Below, piece by piece: positions 35,380 to 45,957 of a stretch of 64,000 nucleotides of DNA. Numbering within the stretch: position 1 is the first letter of the stretch; each line of letters opens with the position of its first letter. The stretch is from the NCBI GenBank assembly GCA_947396885.1, contig OX377204.1, positions 40,881,975-40,945,974 on the forward strand, in the 5' to 3' direction. This stretch comes from Heligmosomoides polygyrus polygyrus (Eukaryota; Nematoda; Chromadorea; Rhabditida; Heligmosomidae). A program made the translations under genes and the position numbers. The notes under the pieces are model-generated. The model ran no database searches. It saw only the letters and a program-made list of their open reading frames with translations, and had not been told where the DNA came from.

Positions 35380-35610
35380 GCCGAGAATCAAAAGGCGTGT
35401 CGCAGACGTCGTCCAAAGTGCGTAGGTATTCAGAGGACGTAATGAAGACGTCGTCCAACGAGCGTAGGGATGCAGAAGGCCTGCCGTAGACGTCCAGCTT
35501 GCGTAAAGATTCCGAGTAAGGGGGCCAGTAGGAGGGGAACCAGTGAAGAGGGGATCAGCAAAGGCGAACCACTAGAGCGGGAATAAGGGAGGACCAGTAT
35601 TTTCCCTCAA
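35380..35610 (-). repeat. inverted copy of the polypyrimidine repeat field
   Basis: On the minus strand the words CTGGTTCCCCTCC, CTACTGGCCCCC and CTAGTGGTTCGCC recur as in 32,517-33,420. GACGTCGTCCAA-type modules (35,415 and 35,445 on the plus strand) repeat about 40 bp apart. A G-run sits just downstream at 35,757-35,775. Confidence 0.5.
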
Positions 35611-35889
35611 TATCGTCCAATGTGCGTCGAGTTTCTGAAGACGCCTCACAGAACTCGTGACACGTGTGTCGGAGTGCAGCATGAGTCTCCTAGACGTCGT
35701 AGCAACCTCGTAACACGTGAGTCGGGACTCAGTGTCACATGTGAGTGCTTGAGCGAGGGGTGGGGGGGGGGGGAGAGTGGAAGAAGAAGGGAGGGTGACT
35801 ATGGGATTCGGAGGAGTATCATTGCCATCGGACAGTAAACATTGTCGACCTATCGACCCATACCGATTAATCTTAATTATGTTTCTGCA

Positions 35890-36193
35890 CATGGGCGCGT
35901 GTAGCGCAGTCGGAGGGGCGCGACTGTCGCGTGCACCCGATACCAGGTTCCTGGTTCGGATTTCCCGCCCAGGCCGGGTCGGTGAATTGGAACCAGACTT
36001 ATCCGGGAAGGATAAAGCACTGACTTGTTCATCAGCTGGCCACCGCAAGTCATTGTATGGCCAAATACGCATTCATGTCGCCTCCACGAGATCCCGTAGA
36101 AGTAGAATGCGCTGGCGCATCCCAGAAGGGATTGAGTAACGTCATCATTTATCCCTTGATTATGGTGAACACCGTCCTTTATCCTTTATCCTC
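35890..36193 (+). mobile_element. tRNA-derived SINE, full-length, 12-bp target duplication
   Basis: The tRNA-like head starts GGGCGCGTGTAGCGCAGTCG at 35,893, with box A, then CTGGTTCGGATTT (box B) and CCCGCCC. The body matches the other copies but lacks about 27 bp near 35,975. The 3' tail is TTTATCC repeats. Perfect duplications TATGTTTCTGCA flank it (35,878-35,889 and 36,194-36,205). Confidence 0.95.
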
Positions 36194-36464
36194 TATGTTT
36201 CTGCAGATTGAGCACTTCGGATGGGGATTCTCATGATCTGTTTTTAGCCACGTAGAGAGCGATCGCTTCGGAGAATAAATCGCGTGCATGCGATAGAGGG
36301 TGGATTGGCTCAACAGGAGCAGTGAAGATTCTGCCCTACATATCTCGCTGCAGTATTCTATATAATAAGACCATTTTTCTGCTGTACTAAAGTAAGAAGG
36401 CCTAAAGACGAAAAGAGAAAGATTGGGGTTGTCCTATTTTCGGGGTCTGAGGGCGAAGCCCCAA

Positions 36465-36511
36465 CCAGACGTTTGGCCGCTTCAGTGGCCGCTAGGCCAC
36501 TGAACGTCTGG
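36465..36511. repeat. 17-bp palindrome interrupted by a 9-nt insertion
   Basis: CCAGACGTT + CAGTGGCC on the left pairs perfectly with GGCCACTGAACGTCTGG on the right around a GCTA centre. The left arm is interrupted by TGGCCGCTT (36,474-36,482), which resembles the adjoining TGGCCGCT and so looks like a slippage duplication. Confidence 0.8.
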
Positions 36512-37789
36512 TATTTAATAATCCTCTGTACTCGCTTGGGCTACCTTTCGCTAATTCTGTAATGAACCATTGCTCTCCCAGAGTCTGCAGCATCCTAAGC
36601 GGATCAGATAAGGTAAACGCAATGTTCCAATCACACCCCTGAAAAGGGAGAACAAAAGTGCCAGAACCAGTTCGACCTTTTATAGAAATGTTCGCTTTTA
36701 CCGCACTTTGCATTTGCTTTGTCCTATGAAGTGCAATGTAAACTAGTATAAACCTTAGATGTCTATCTTTCCCACGTGAGTGAAGCAACTTTCTAGACCC
36801 CGCTCTCAATCACGAGTGATACTCGATCCTAGATTTGGAATTCTATTCGGTAGGATTAGCATGAATCTATTATATACAAACTGTCTGAACGTAATTAGCA
36901 AACAGGACGTGGATCAAAAAAATACTCGTACGTCCATCGCTTAGAAACGACCTCCAATGTCTTCGTGTGGGCTGGATGGAAGAACATTTGACAGTAGGAA
37001 TGCGATGCGCCTTGCTGGCGTTGGACGATGCCCAGCCTCTTAGACAAGAGCTTATTCTTAAAGAATATTGTATTGCACTTGTTTCTCCTCCTGAACTGGT
37101 CCGATTTCAAACGACAGCCCCCCCATGTTAGAAAAATGGAAGGATCGATTAGGCGACGAGGTAAGTAGAATTCTATAAGCCTGTGCGCAGGACGGTGTGT
37201 TCTGCCTCAGTAGCAGATAAGATCATCAAAGACAAATCTCCATGGAAGGGGGAATGAGTGGTAAGATGAGCCCATTAGATTGGGGACATCTTTATAACCC
37301 GGTCCACCACATAAATTTCGGCGCCATTTGGTTGTTGATCAAAGATCACTCTTACGAAAATTTACGATTAGCGACCCAAAATGTCGTAAATCGTCAATCG
37401 CAATTATTTTGATTTACATACAATTATCTAGACGTACATATTTACATTATAACATACTTTCCTTGCTGTCACTTTTCTACAATTCATACAGCACTCGTCT
37501 CGTGCCTCCCTACCAGGCAATCGCTGGGGAGCGTACCAGTTTAAAGAGGCCCTTGAAAGATAGGACCCGCCCCAGAGTGACGTGCTTAGTAGATCCTAGC
37601 GCCAGCGTCTTCCGTAAATTTGAATTTTGTGACGCAATTTTTGTGACGCAATTTTTTTTCTCTTTTGTTCAATTTTTTTCAATATTTTGATGCCACTTAG
37701 ATCTTGGGCTGCTCTCGAGCTGTGCTAATCACAATTCAAGGGTTTTTGTTCATGTTGCTACATGGCCAATCATTGAATTTCTTGTTCTT
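36512..37789. other. unassigned sequence
   Basis: A 105-codon minus-strand frame (36,492-36,809) has no recognised motif and runs into the palindrome. The TCGTAAA word cluster at 37,355-37,420 is described with 34,008. Nothing else was supported. Confidence 0.3.
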
Positions 37790-37809
37790 ATGCATAACGG
37801 AGAGAGAGA

Positions 37810-37856
37810 GATCTCCCTCGATAGAGAGCCTTCGGGCTCTCTTGTTAAGAGGGATC
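37810..37856 (+). promoter_or_regulatory. structured 5' end of RTE-A: UUCG-capped hairpin
   Basis: AGAGAGCC (37,823-37,830) pairs with GGCTCTCT (37,835-37,842) around a TTCG tetraloop. Flanking GATC(TC)CCTC (37,810-37,819) pairs with GAGGGATC (37,849-37,856), extending the stem. It sits within 10 nt of the inferred 5' end of the element, where many non-LTR elements carry a promoter or a self-cleaving ribozyme. A double-pseudoknot ribozyme fold was not demonstrable by eye. Confidence 0.5.
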
Positions 37857-38307
37857 TCGGGCCGCTTGTCGCAGGGCCACGTGGCGCGTCCCCGGGTGGT
37901 GGATAGGGGAATTAAACGCGAACCAAATGCGACCGTGTACTGCCTAGAGACGCAGGTGGGATGCAGGGGATGGACTCCTTGCTCCTGCTGTGTCGGGTCG
38001 ACGCGTTCCTTGTGCGTGGGAGCGGCATGTTCGTGCACAGTGTGCGTGGATGTGTCCGTGACTGTGCGGATTGTAACTGTGTCGGCTCGGCCAAAAGCTT
38101 GCACTCGGTAGACTGGGAGTACATGTAAGGCGATTCGAGGCCGCCTTAAGTCTCGCCCCGTCCCTTCGGGCAGTCTGGCTGGCTGCCCGGAGTACCCCGC
38201 CCGCACGACAGAGCCTGACTAGCTACCCGTGTTGTATTCCAGTCAAACACAGCAGCACTAAAGGGCCTCATTCCCCTGACCCCGAAAGAGCCCCCATTTC
38301 TGCAGCG

Positions 38308-41223
38308 ATGGGAAGGACGAGTACGGAGAGGCTGCTAAAATCTCAGGGCCTAACCAGGCTGCGCAAACTGAGAAGGACTAGGATGACGATCTGTACTGAC
38401 AACGCCCGCACGCTTGCGTCGGAAGCATCCGTCGAGGACCTGATGATGCAAGCCAGGAAGATCAAGTACGACGTCATCGGACTGACCGAGACGAGAAGAC
38501 ACCACCCTCTACACGCCGCCTACGACTCCGGAGAAGAACTGTTCCTCGGAACATGCGACAGCAGGGGAGTAGGCGGCGTTGGTGTCCTCGTCAACACGCA
38601 CTTGGCCATGAACATCGATTCGTACGAGTCTCTGACAAGCCGAATCGGACGTCTGCGACTGAAGCGATGTGGCTCCGTGCCAGCTTTGACTGTGTTCGTC
38701 CCGTATGCCCCAACATCCGACTACGACGACGAAGACGTCGAGGCCTTCTACGTGGAGCTGGAGAAGTTCTATAAGGAAGATCACACCTTCTACAAGGTGA
38801 TCGTCGGCGACTTCAACGCCAAGATCGGGCCACGAAGGTCGCCGGAAGAACTTCACATCGGAACCCACGGTTTGGAGTGGAACGAGCAAGGTGAAAGGCT
38901 GTCTGAGTTTATCATGTCGACCAAGACCATCCATGGAAACTCGCAGTTCCAGAAGCCTCCCTCCCTACGATGGACCTGGGAATCCCCCGGTGGCCAGTTC
39001 CACAACGAGATCGACCACATCATCTTCAATCGCAAGTATTGCCTGACCGATGTCTCCGTTGTCCCCAAGTTCTACACGGGATCGGACCACCGCCTCCTTC
39101 GCGCGAGGTTCCGCTTTTCGCGTCAAGGAGAGAAGGCCGCGAAGTTCAAGAAGAGCAATCCGAGAACGACCATCAACTGGGATCTCTACACCTCTCTTGT
39201 CGGCCTTTGGGAAGATGCCGTCGTGGACAACGTCGACGAGGAGTACGATCGCTTCGTGCACCATCTCCACGATAGTGCTAAGGGAGCCGAGAGCTTGAAG
39301 ACCACCAAGAGACGTCTGTCTCCGGAAACTCTCGAGCTGATACGCCAGCGTGGAGCAGCACGAGCGTCAGGCAACTACCAACTGACGTCCGAGCTTGCAA
39401 AGCTATGCAGAGCGGCGATAAAGGAAGATCTCAAGGAGAGAAGGGCGGAAGTGTTGGCTGAAGCAGCAGAGGCAGGGCTGAGCATCCGCAATGCCCGCCG
39501 GAACTTCGCCAACTTCAAGACCAAGATGACCGCTCTCCGACGTCCTGACGGAACCATCACCTCTTCCAGAAGGACCATGGAGAAAGTCATCCACAACTTC
39601 TACTCCGATCTCTTCGATAGCCACGTCCACCTGCCCCCATGCCATCTTCCGCAGGATGGATACGTCGTCCCCTCTGTTCTCCCTTCCGAGATCCGACACG
39701 CCATCTCGTCGGTGAAGAAACGTACAGCACCCGGTCCCGACAGGATCAGACCCGAACACCTGAAGTACCTCCCGCCAGCTCTCATCAACACCTTGGCGCG
39801 GCTCTTCACACGCTACCTGTCCGAATGCAAGGTTCCATCTCAGTGGAAGACCAGCAAGACCGTTTTGCTGTACAAGAAGGGAGACGTGCACGACATTGGC
39901 AACTATCGCCCGATCTGCCTGTTGTCCGTAGTCTACAAGCTGTTCACTCGAGTCATCCTGAATAGGATTAGTAGAACGCTGGACGAAGGACAGCCATGCG
40001 AACAAGCAGGATTTCGGAGAGGATTCAGCACGATCGACCACATACACACCATTACGAAGCTCATCGAAGTGTCGCGAGAGTACAAGCTGCCGCTGTGTCT
40101 TACGTTCATTGACCTGAAGAAGGTATTCGACTCCGTCGAGACTGAAGCGGTCATGGAAGCCCTGCTCACCCAGGGCGTTCCTACTCAGTACATCAGGGTC
40201 CTTCGAGAGCTGTACAGTGGATTCACGACCAAGATCTCACCATTCTACAACGACGTCGTCATTGACGTGAAGAGAGGGGTTCGACAAGGGGATACCATAT
40301 CCCCGAAGCTCTTCAGCGCCACCCTCGAAAACGTCATGCGCGAACTAGAATGGGAAGACATGGGAGTGAAGGTCGACGGCCGGCAACTACATCATCTTCG
40401 CTTCGCTGACGACATCGTGCTCATAACACCGAGCATCAGTCAGGCGGAACGAATGCTGGCCGACTTCGATCGTGTATGTGGAAGCGTTGGACTGCAGCTG
40501 AATCTTACGAAGACGATGTTCATGAAGAACGGATGGGTTTCTGATGCCCCATTCTCGCTCAACGGAACGAACATCTCCGAATGCTCCAGCTATGTGTATC
40601 TGGGTCGCGAAGTCAACATGGCCAACGACCTAGCACCAGAGCTGAGCAGGAGGAAACGAGCGGCTTGGGGAGCTTTCAAGAGCGTCGAAGAAGTCGCGAA
40701 GAAGACGAAGAACGTCCGACTCCGTGCCCACCTATTCGACTCCACTGTTCTTCCTGCCCTAACATACGCCTCAGAGACCTGGGCTATACGAAAGCAGGAT
40801 GAACACGCGATCAGCGTCGCGCAGCGTGGAATCGAGAGGACGATGCTCGGAGTGACACGACTCACGCAAGTGAGAGAAGGCCTCCGGAGTTCCGAGCTTC
40901 GCCGACGTTCGAAGATCAGAGACGCTGTCGCATGGGCCAAGTCGTCGAAAAATAGGTGGGCCGGCCACGTAATGCGATTCGCAGACACCCGCTGGACTAG
41001 AGTCGTCACAGATTGGATTCCGCGGGATGTCAAAAGAACACCAGGACGCCCACCAACGCGTTGGTCGGACTTCTTCGTGAAAGCCCTGAACGACCGATAT
41101 GACGCTCTTCGTGTCCCTCGAGCGAGGAGGATCCATTGGACCACTCTGGCACGCGACAGGGACGAATGGAGACGCTGCTGGCGCCCGCTCGAGCAAGTCG
41201 ATGATCAACGGGACGACAGGTGA
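38308..41223 (+). CDS. RTE EN-RT polyprotein, intact (971 aa)
   Basis: This single protein would nick target DNA and reverse-transcribe its own RNA from the nick. EN motifs are complete: N32 (TDNART), E61 (LTETR), Y133 (VPYAP), D168/N170 (GDFNAKIG), D236 (EIDHI), D260-H261 (GSDHR). The RT spans roughly residues 480-760, with D602 in the first catalytic block (FIDLKKVFDSVE), RQGDTISPKLF, and D701/D702 in FADDIVL. The C-terminal region has WAGHVMRF and KRTPGRPPTRW. The start is ATG at 38,308, in a context (gcagcgatgg) conserved in the relic at 13,438. Length fits RTE proteins (about 1,000 aa). No stop or frameshift was seen. The one oddity is DLKKVF where most relatives have A before F. Confidence 0.95.
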   Translation: MGRTSTERLLKSQGLTRLRKLRRTRMTICTDNARTLASEASVEDLMMQARKIKYDVIGLTETRRHHPLHAAYDSGEELFLGTCDSRGVGGVGVLVNTHLAMNIDSYESLTSRIGRLRLKRCGSVPALTVFVPYAPTSDYDDEDVEAFYVELEKFYKEDHTFYKVIVGDFNAKIGPRRSPEELHIGTHGLEWNEQGERLSEFIMSTKTIHGNSQFQKPPSLRWTWESPGGQFHNEIDHIIFNRKYCLTDVSVVPKFYTGSDHRLLRARFRFSRQGEKAAKFKKSNPRTTINWDLYTSLVGLWEDAVVDNVDEEYDRFVHHLHDSAKGAESLKTTKRRLSPETLELIRQRGAARASGNYQLTSELAKLCRAAIKEDLKERRAEVLAEAAEAGLSIRNARRNFANFKTKMTALRRPDGTITSSRRTMEKVIHNFYSDLFDSHVHLPPCHLPQDGYVVPSVLPSEIRHAISSVKKRTAPGPDRIRPEHLKYLPPALINTLARLFTRYLSECKVPSQWKTSKTVLLYKKGDVHDIGNYRPICLLSVVYKLFTRVILNRISRTLDEGQPCEQAGFRRGFSTIDHIHTITKLIEVSREYKLPLCLTFIDLKKVFDSVETEAVMEALLTQGVPTQYIRVLRELYSGFTTKISPFYNDVVIDVKRGVRQGDTISPKLFSATLENVMRELEWEDMGVKVDGRQLHHLRFADDIVLITPSISQAERMLADFDRVCGSVGLQLNLTKTMFMKNGWVSDAPFSLNGTNISECSSYVYLGREVNMANDLAPELSRRKRAAWGAFKSVEEVAKKTKNVRLRAHLFDSTVLPALTYASETWAIRKQDEHAISVAQRGIERTMLGVTRLTQVREGLRSSELRRRSKIRDAVAWAKSSKNRWAGHVMRFADTRWTRVVTDWIPRDVKRTPGRPPTRWSDFFVKALNDRYDALRVPRARRIHWTTLARDRDEWRRCWRPLEQVDDQRDDR

Positions 41224-41251
41224 TACAGGTGATACAGGTGATGCATAACGG

Positions 41252-43075
41252 TTTCTGTTATGGCTATTGGCTGAAATAAACATAAACATAAACAATTACG
41301 CACACCCCTGATGACCATGCGGTGTGGTGCGAGAACGGCGGAGTGCGGGAACGCGCCGTGGCTCCTAGCGAAGTCGCGGCACCCAACCTCGGCGCCGATC
41401 CCACCGTGTGATTGTGACCGTGCGCGATTATGGTCGGTGTTCTGTAGACGTTGGATCCGACGCCGACTCGGATAATTCGGATCCTCATTTTTTCAAACCC
41501 TGGGTAAATGAGTTGTTCTAACGATGGGAATTTTCAAACGCCCAGATGTTACGGCGATTCAGATAGGGGTGATTTTACCAGATCGGATGTTTGGATAATT
41601 CAGATAACTGATTTTAATCAGAAATCTGATGTTCCATCCGATTCGGATATCTGATCTGACAAGATCCAAAGAATCAGTCATATGGATCATATGAAAATCC
41701 ATCTTGGTAATGCTACTCTTATATGAGTCAAACCAAGACACGGTTTTTAAAAATGCCATTGTTCGCATAAATTCAAATGCACTTGAAAAAAATAACGAGT
41801 TATTCAAATCGGCGTCCGATTCTAGTGTTCTGGCTGTTCCTGCTACTCTGCTGTGCGCCTAGGCGAGGGAAAAGTGAAGGGAAAAGTACCTTCGGAGGTT
41901 TTTTTTCTGATTTTTTTCTCAAAAAGGAAAGGAGGCCAGGCAGAATATTTGGTAAACTATCAGTTAGGACGTGAACGCAAAATGTCAAAGAGTAGCTGAA
42001 CATGTTGCCAATTAAGCCAGAAGAATGACAAGGACTGTTGACTGAACGAAAGGAGTGAAAAATGAAGCCCTTCCTAGAGCGGGGTGGATTCAAATGCAGT
42101 GCTGTTAGGTTGATAGAATCTGAATAATGATGCCCCCCCCCTCGAAAACATGCGTCAAGAACCCTGCAACTAACGGAACCTTCCAGCGCTCTGTCCATCT
42201 CCAAATGAAATTAATGGCAGATTGAGCAGGACCGGATTGGAACTGTCGCAGGAATCTCAAGTTTGATGACTTCTATATATACCCATATACACATACCAGC
42301 GTCATCAGTGTAGGCGCTCGACGTGATCAGCTCTTACGTAGGCAGTGTGCTGTGGGGAACATAACGCTGCACTGGCCTCACTTGTTCTACTATCTGTATG
42401 GAAACACTACGACCGTATGATGAATCAAAAAAAAGATCTTGAGGAGGTATTTTTTAGAATCTTCGTCTTAAGACACGTCCAAATAGACCAAATACGGGCA
42501 TCCGTCTTTTCTTCGTTTTCGTCTAATATTAGGCAAAGCTGAGATCGACAGATCCACTGATCCTCGTTCAGAAGCTGCCTTTGAACCACGAAGTAAGTTG
42601 CTAACGTCGTTCTTTATCCTTAATTTGACCTGATGACAATCTTTGCAGTTAACCAAACGAAAGATATTTTAGTGAACGAGTAGAGTAAACAATTGTCTCC
42701 GTCTAGAAGTAGAGCTAGTATGTACACTTGAAATAATTTGGAACAGATTAGCGACGTATTCTAGGACACCTTTAATCAATCACAAAAGTCTGAAATTGGA
42801 GAAGTAGATAGAGCGCGAACACGAACGCCGAATGTTTAGGATCATCTCAAAACAACGAGTTTGTTTCAAAACTTTTTATGCAGTCCTAGGCAATGGAGGT
42901 TGCTGATAAAACGAAAGTTCATAGAAAAGAAGGCAAAAATACCACACGCTTTGATCGCAACACCGGCATTTAGTTTTCTTATCAACTAGACATCCTCTCT
43001 GATTTTCACAAGCATCTCGCCAGCGCCAATCAAAGTACTGGAAAAGCGTATTAGAGCTTATTAAAAATTAGCATC
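41252..43075. other. unassigned sequence with GGATAATTC word cluster
   Basis: At 41,450-41,680 the words TCGGATAATTCGGAT, TTCAGATAAC, CCGATTCGGATATC recur, as at 16,590 and 58,556. The remaining frames (e.g. minus 41,800-42,204) carry no recognised motif. Confidence 0.35.
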
Positions 43076-43078
43076 TTA

Positions 43079-44260
43079 CCAGGGAAGGGTCTAATGCGTA
43101 GGTCTGAACGAGGGAAATGGGTAGTACTGCGAGAATCTCCACCCTTCATATAGTGGAAAAACATGTTTCGTTTTTGCTGAGTCCTTGAACCAAAAGAGCT
43201 ACGGGCCCTCAAAGCTGGGGTACAGTAGCGCAACGTCAGCACGTGCCCACGTGCATGCGTGCGCGCGATATTCTATGAGAAGAGGCGACAAACTCGGCGA
43301 CAAGCGAGTCGGAGGCTCAGCAGGGTGCGGGGCTGCTTCGAAGATACTAGACCGGATGTTCGACTGCCGTGCTATTCACTATTTTTGCATTTTTTCATAA
43401 CCGCTGCCTCCTTCACCAATTTGGTTCCTACACATCTCCTACACAATAATTTCACTCTAAATTGTCAAAAAGGCCAGATTTGTGACCAACACCCCATGAC
43501 CTCGACAGCTGCAGTCACCCGTACCCGCTGTAACCTACCGTAATCAGCCGAAATTTCAAAAGCGAAAGTCAGATTCGTGATCAGCACCCCAAATAACCCT
43601 CTAAGAGAGGTCTGGGCAAAATCGGTGGTTATGACCTCGACAGCCCTAGTCATCCGTACCTGCTGTGAGGTCACTGTTTCACATTTGCTGAAAAACAGAA
43701 AACGTTGTGTAATTCAGAAAATGGGAAAAGTGGGTAAACCACAGCTCATAGTAAACCCTAATTTGACAAGCTAGAGTGAAATAAATGTGTAGAAGATTGT
43801 AGGAAGTAAGCTTGAAATTTTCTTGGCCCAAACCTACCCGAGGGGGGTTGCTTATGGTGCTGATCGCAATTTTGACATCCGTTTTTGAAATTTATGCCAA
43901 TTACGGCAGGTTACAGCAGGTAACTAGGGCTGTCGAGGTCATCGAGTGTTAATCACGAATCTGGGGGTGTTGATCACGAGTTTAACCCATTTGACAATTT
44001 AGAGTGAAATAAATGTGTAAGAGGTGTTTAGGAAGCAAACTGGTGAAGGAATCAGCGGTTATGAAAAAAAGCAAAAATAGTGTATAACACGGAAGTCGAA
44101 CATCTGTTCTAGCACCTCCCCCACCTTTGAGGGCCCGTAGCTCTTTGGATTCAAGGGCTCAGCAAATTCGAAGCATATTTTTCTACTACGTGAAGGGTGT
44201 AGATTTTTGTAGTGCTATCTATTTCCTCCGTTCAGACCTACGCCTGAAACCCTTCCCTGG
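43079..44260. mobile_element. foldback transposon family F, copy 1
   Basis: The two ends are long inverted repeats starting CCAGGGAAGGGT and sharing GCGTAGGTCTGAACG, CTACACCCTTCA-like and GAGCTACGGGCCCTCAAA words. TTA flanks both ends (43,076-43,078 and 44,261-44,263), a 3-bp duplication compatible with PIF/Harbinger elements. The arms contain tRNA-like sequence and repeated GATTCGTGATCAGCACCCC words. No transposase was found. Part of the right-arm tRNA-like segment is deleted. This copy also serves as the empty site for the MITE in copy 2. Confidence 0.85.
43305..43388 (+). other. tRNA-like module in left arm of family F copy 1
   Basis: GGAGGCTCAGCAGGGTGCGG resembles box A, and ATGTTCGACTGCCG resembles box B about 45 nt later, followed by a T-run. 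It is more degraded than the equivalent at 52,724, so recent transcription is doubtful. Confidence 0.45.
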
Positions 44261-44309
44261 TTAGTTTGTTAAAATTAAAATCATTCCTTCCGAACAGCAT
44301 CGATTCGCA

Positions 44310-45043
44310 AAGGGGGCTTCCACTACAACTCAACCTAACTGATTGCCTTTTTGATTGGAGTGCTGCGGCCAGTAAGGTTGTGGTTGTGTCGACATAAGCT
44401 GTTTTGGCTTATCCAAAGCTTTAGATAAGGTCGGCCACAAAAAGCTTATCACTAAGCTAGCAGAATTGGGTATTGGAAGACGGTTGCCTTTGTGGATAAC
44501 GTCGTACTTACGATTAGAGAACAGGTAGATATATGTTAAGGTTGGTAGTTCCTTTTCTTGGAGGCGCACATGGACAGCGGTGTCCCGCAAGGGAGAGTTC
44601 TCTCACCTATCCTATTCATAGCTTACACATATGGTCTCCCGGACAGAATGAAGACATGCTCTGCCATTAGCATTCAAATATTTGCAGACGATATTATGGT
44701 ACATATAAAGCTTAATATTAATCCTATAGTCTTGGAGGCTTAAAAAACAATTCTTAATATGATTACTTGTGCTACTGATAGGGAGATACCAGTAAATCTT
44801 GCCAAAACGTCTGCGATGCTGTTTGGATCTGGAATTGCACCTGATTACAGGTTCAGTGATATTGCTATAAGGCAAGCTGACATAATCAAAGATCTGGGAA
44901 TTCTTATGAATAAACACTTGAAGTTTAATGCCCAGGTTGATATAATTGTACGTAAAGCCTTTTCAGTACTTTACGGCATGTTGAGAAGCATCATTCATAA
45001 TGATTCCGCTATACTGTTGAAGCTGTACAAAGCATATACATAA
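44310..45043 (+). pseudogene. CR1/jockey-like reverse transcriptase relic
   Basis: Broken frames give KALDKVGHKKLITKLAELGI and RRLPLWITSYLREQ. Then follow DSGVPQGRVLSPILFIAYTY and the catalytic IFADDIMVH, NLAKTSAMLFGSG, and IKDLGILMNKHLKFNAQVD. This matches RT motifs from the palm to the thumb of CR1/jockey-type elements, which differ from the RTEs here. Stops interrupt it near 44,540 and 44,741. The 3' end with AATA repeats at 45,860-45,957 may belong to the same insertion, split by the SINE at 45,281. Confidence 0.85.
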
Positions 45044-45280
45044 GAATCAAAGCATATGAATCACTATGCCTGCGTTGAATATTTTTTTACTGATTTAGTG
45101 GCTGTTCTGAATTAGGGTTGTTCCATAGTTGATGTTTTCTTCCATTATTCTTCTTTTTTTACATGTTTATTGTGTCATTACGCCTGCTTTAAAAAATCTC
45201 TGACCTTTTCCGTTTTCTCATTCTGTTGCGGCTGCTAGAGCTCATGCACAGAGGAGCCCATATAACCATATATCGCATGA

Positions 45281-45545
45281 GGGCGCGTGTAGCGCAGTCG
45301 GAGGAGGCGCCGGCTGTCGCGTGCACCCGATACCAGGTTCCTGGTTCGGATTTCCCGCCCAGCCAACCAAGCCTTTCATCTCTCCGGGGTCGGCGAATTG
45401 GTACCACACTTGTCTGGAAAGGATAGAGCGCTGACTTGTTCATCGGCTGGCCACCGCAATTCATTGTATGGCAAATACGCATTCAAACGGCCTCCACGAT
45501 ATCCCGTAGAAGTAGAATGCGTGGCGCATCCCAAAAAGGGATAGT
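45281..45545 (+). mobile_element. tRNA-derived SINE, 3'-truncated
   Basis: The head starts GGGCGCGTGTAGCGCAGTCG, with box B CTGGTTCGGATTT near 45,345. The body is complete to 'gcatcccaaaaagggat', then the TTATCC tail is missing. No convincing target duplication was found. Confidence 0.9.
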
Positions 45546-45859
45546 TATGAGTGGGATTAAGACCGGACTACAAGGCCTTCATTACGCTTCCGTCTTATAA
45601 GCTGCTCGAAAGTGATTTCCTCATTCAGTCGAAGTCATGCCATAACTATGTATACTGATTGCCTAACCGACCTCTGCACCGTTATACCACAATAAAAATA
45701 GTTGCTTAAACTATGAAGAAATTAATTACTTATTTCTAGTTTTCTTTTTTACGTTCACCCATTGGTTAGGGCTCCTTGTATTTTAGGCTTCTCAATGGCT
45801 GGAAAGCACTGAAAGATAACTAAATGCAATGCGTAGTGATATTACGCTTTTCGTTGTTG

Positions 45860-45957
45860 TTCCGCGTGACATTGCTATGTATATTTGTGTAAGATTGCTT
45901 TGTTCGTTATCTTGCTGTTCTTTGAGCGCACGTAAGGTGCAGTTATAAATAAATAAA
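45860..45957 (+). mobile_element. 3' end of CR1-like element with AATA tail
   Basis: GCGCACGTAAGGTGCAG is followed by TTATAAATAAATAAATAA, matching the minus-strand end at 11,930-12,130. It is in the same orientation as the RT relic at 44,310 and possibly its 3' end. Confidence 0.5.

Larger units (their letters stand above)
37801..41240 (+). mobile_element. RTE retrotransposon, lineage A, apparently intact, 11-bp target duplication
   Basis: A 3.44-kb element is bounded by direct repeats ATGCATAACGG (37,790-37,800 and 41,241-41,251). It has a ~500-bp 5' leader, one open frame (38,308-41,223), and a very short tail of TACAGGTGA-type repeats beginning at the stop codon, as expected for RTE. An alternative 3' boundary would be the CATAAA repeats ending near 41,291; the matching 11-mers favour 41,240. 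Relics of the same lineage lie at 1,668, 12,995 and 59,600. Confidence 0.88.

Noticed and set aside
39403..40047. 214-codon minus-strand frame inside RTE-A
   Set aside because: Antisense shadow of the intact polyprotein.
41252..41291. CATAAA repeats as the true 3' tail of RTE-A
   Set aside because: The exact 11-bp duplication ends the element at 41,240; the CATAAA run is then flanking sequence, though this is not fully excluded.
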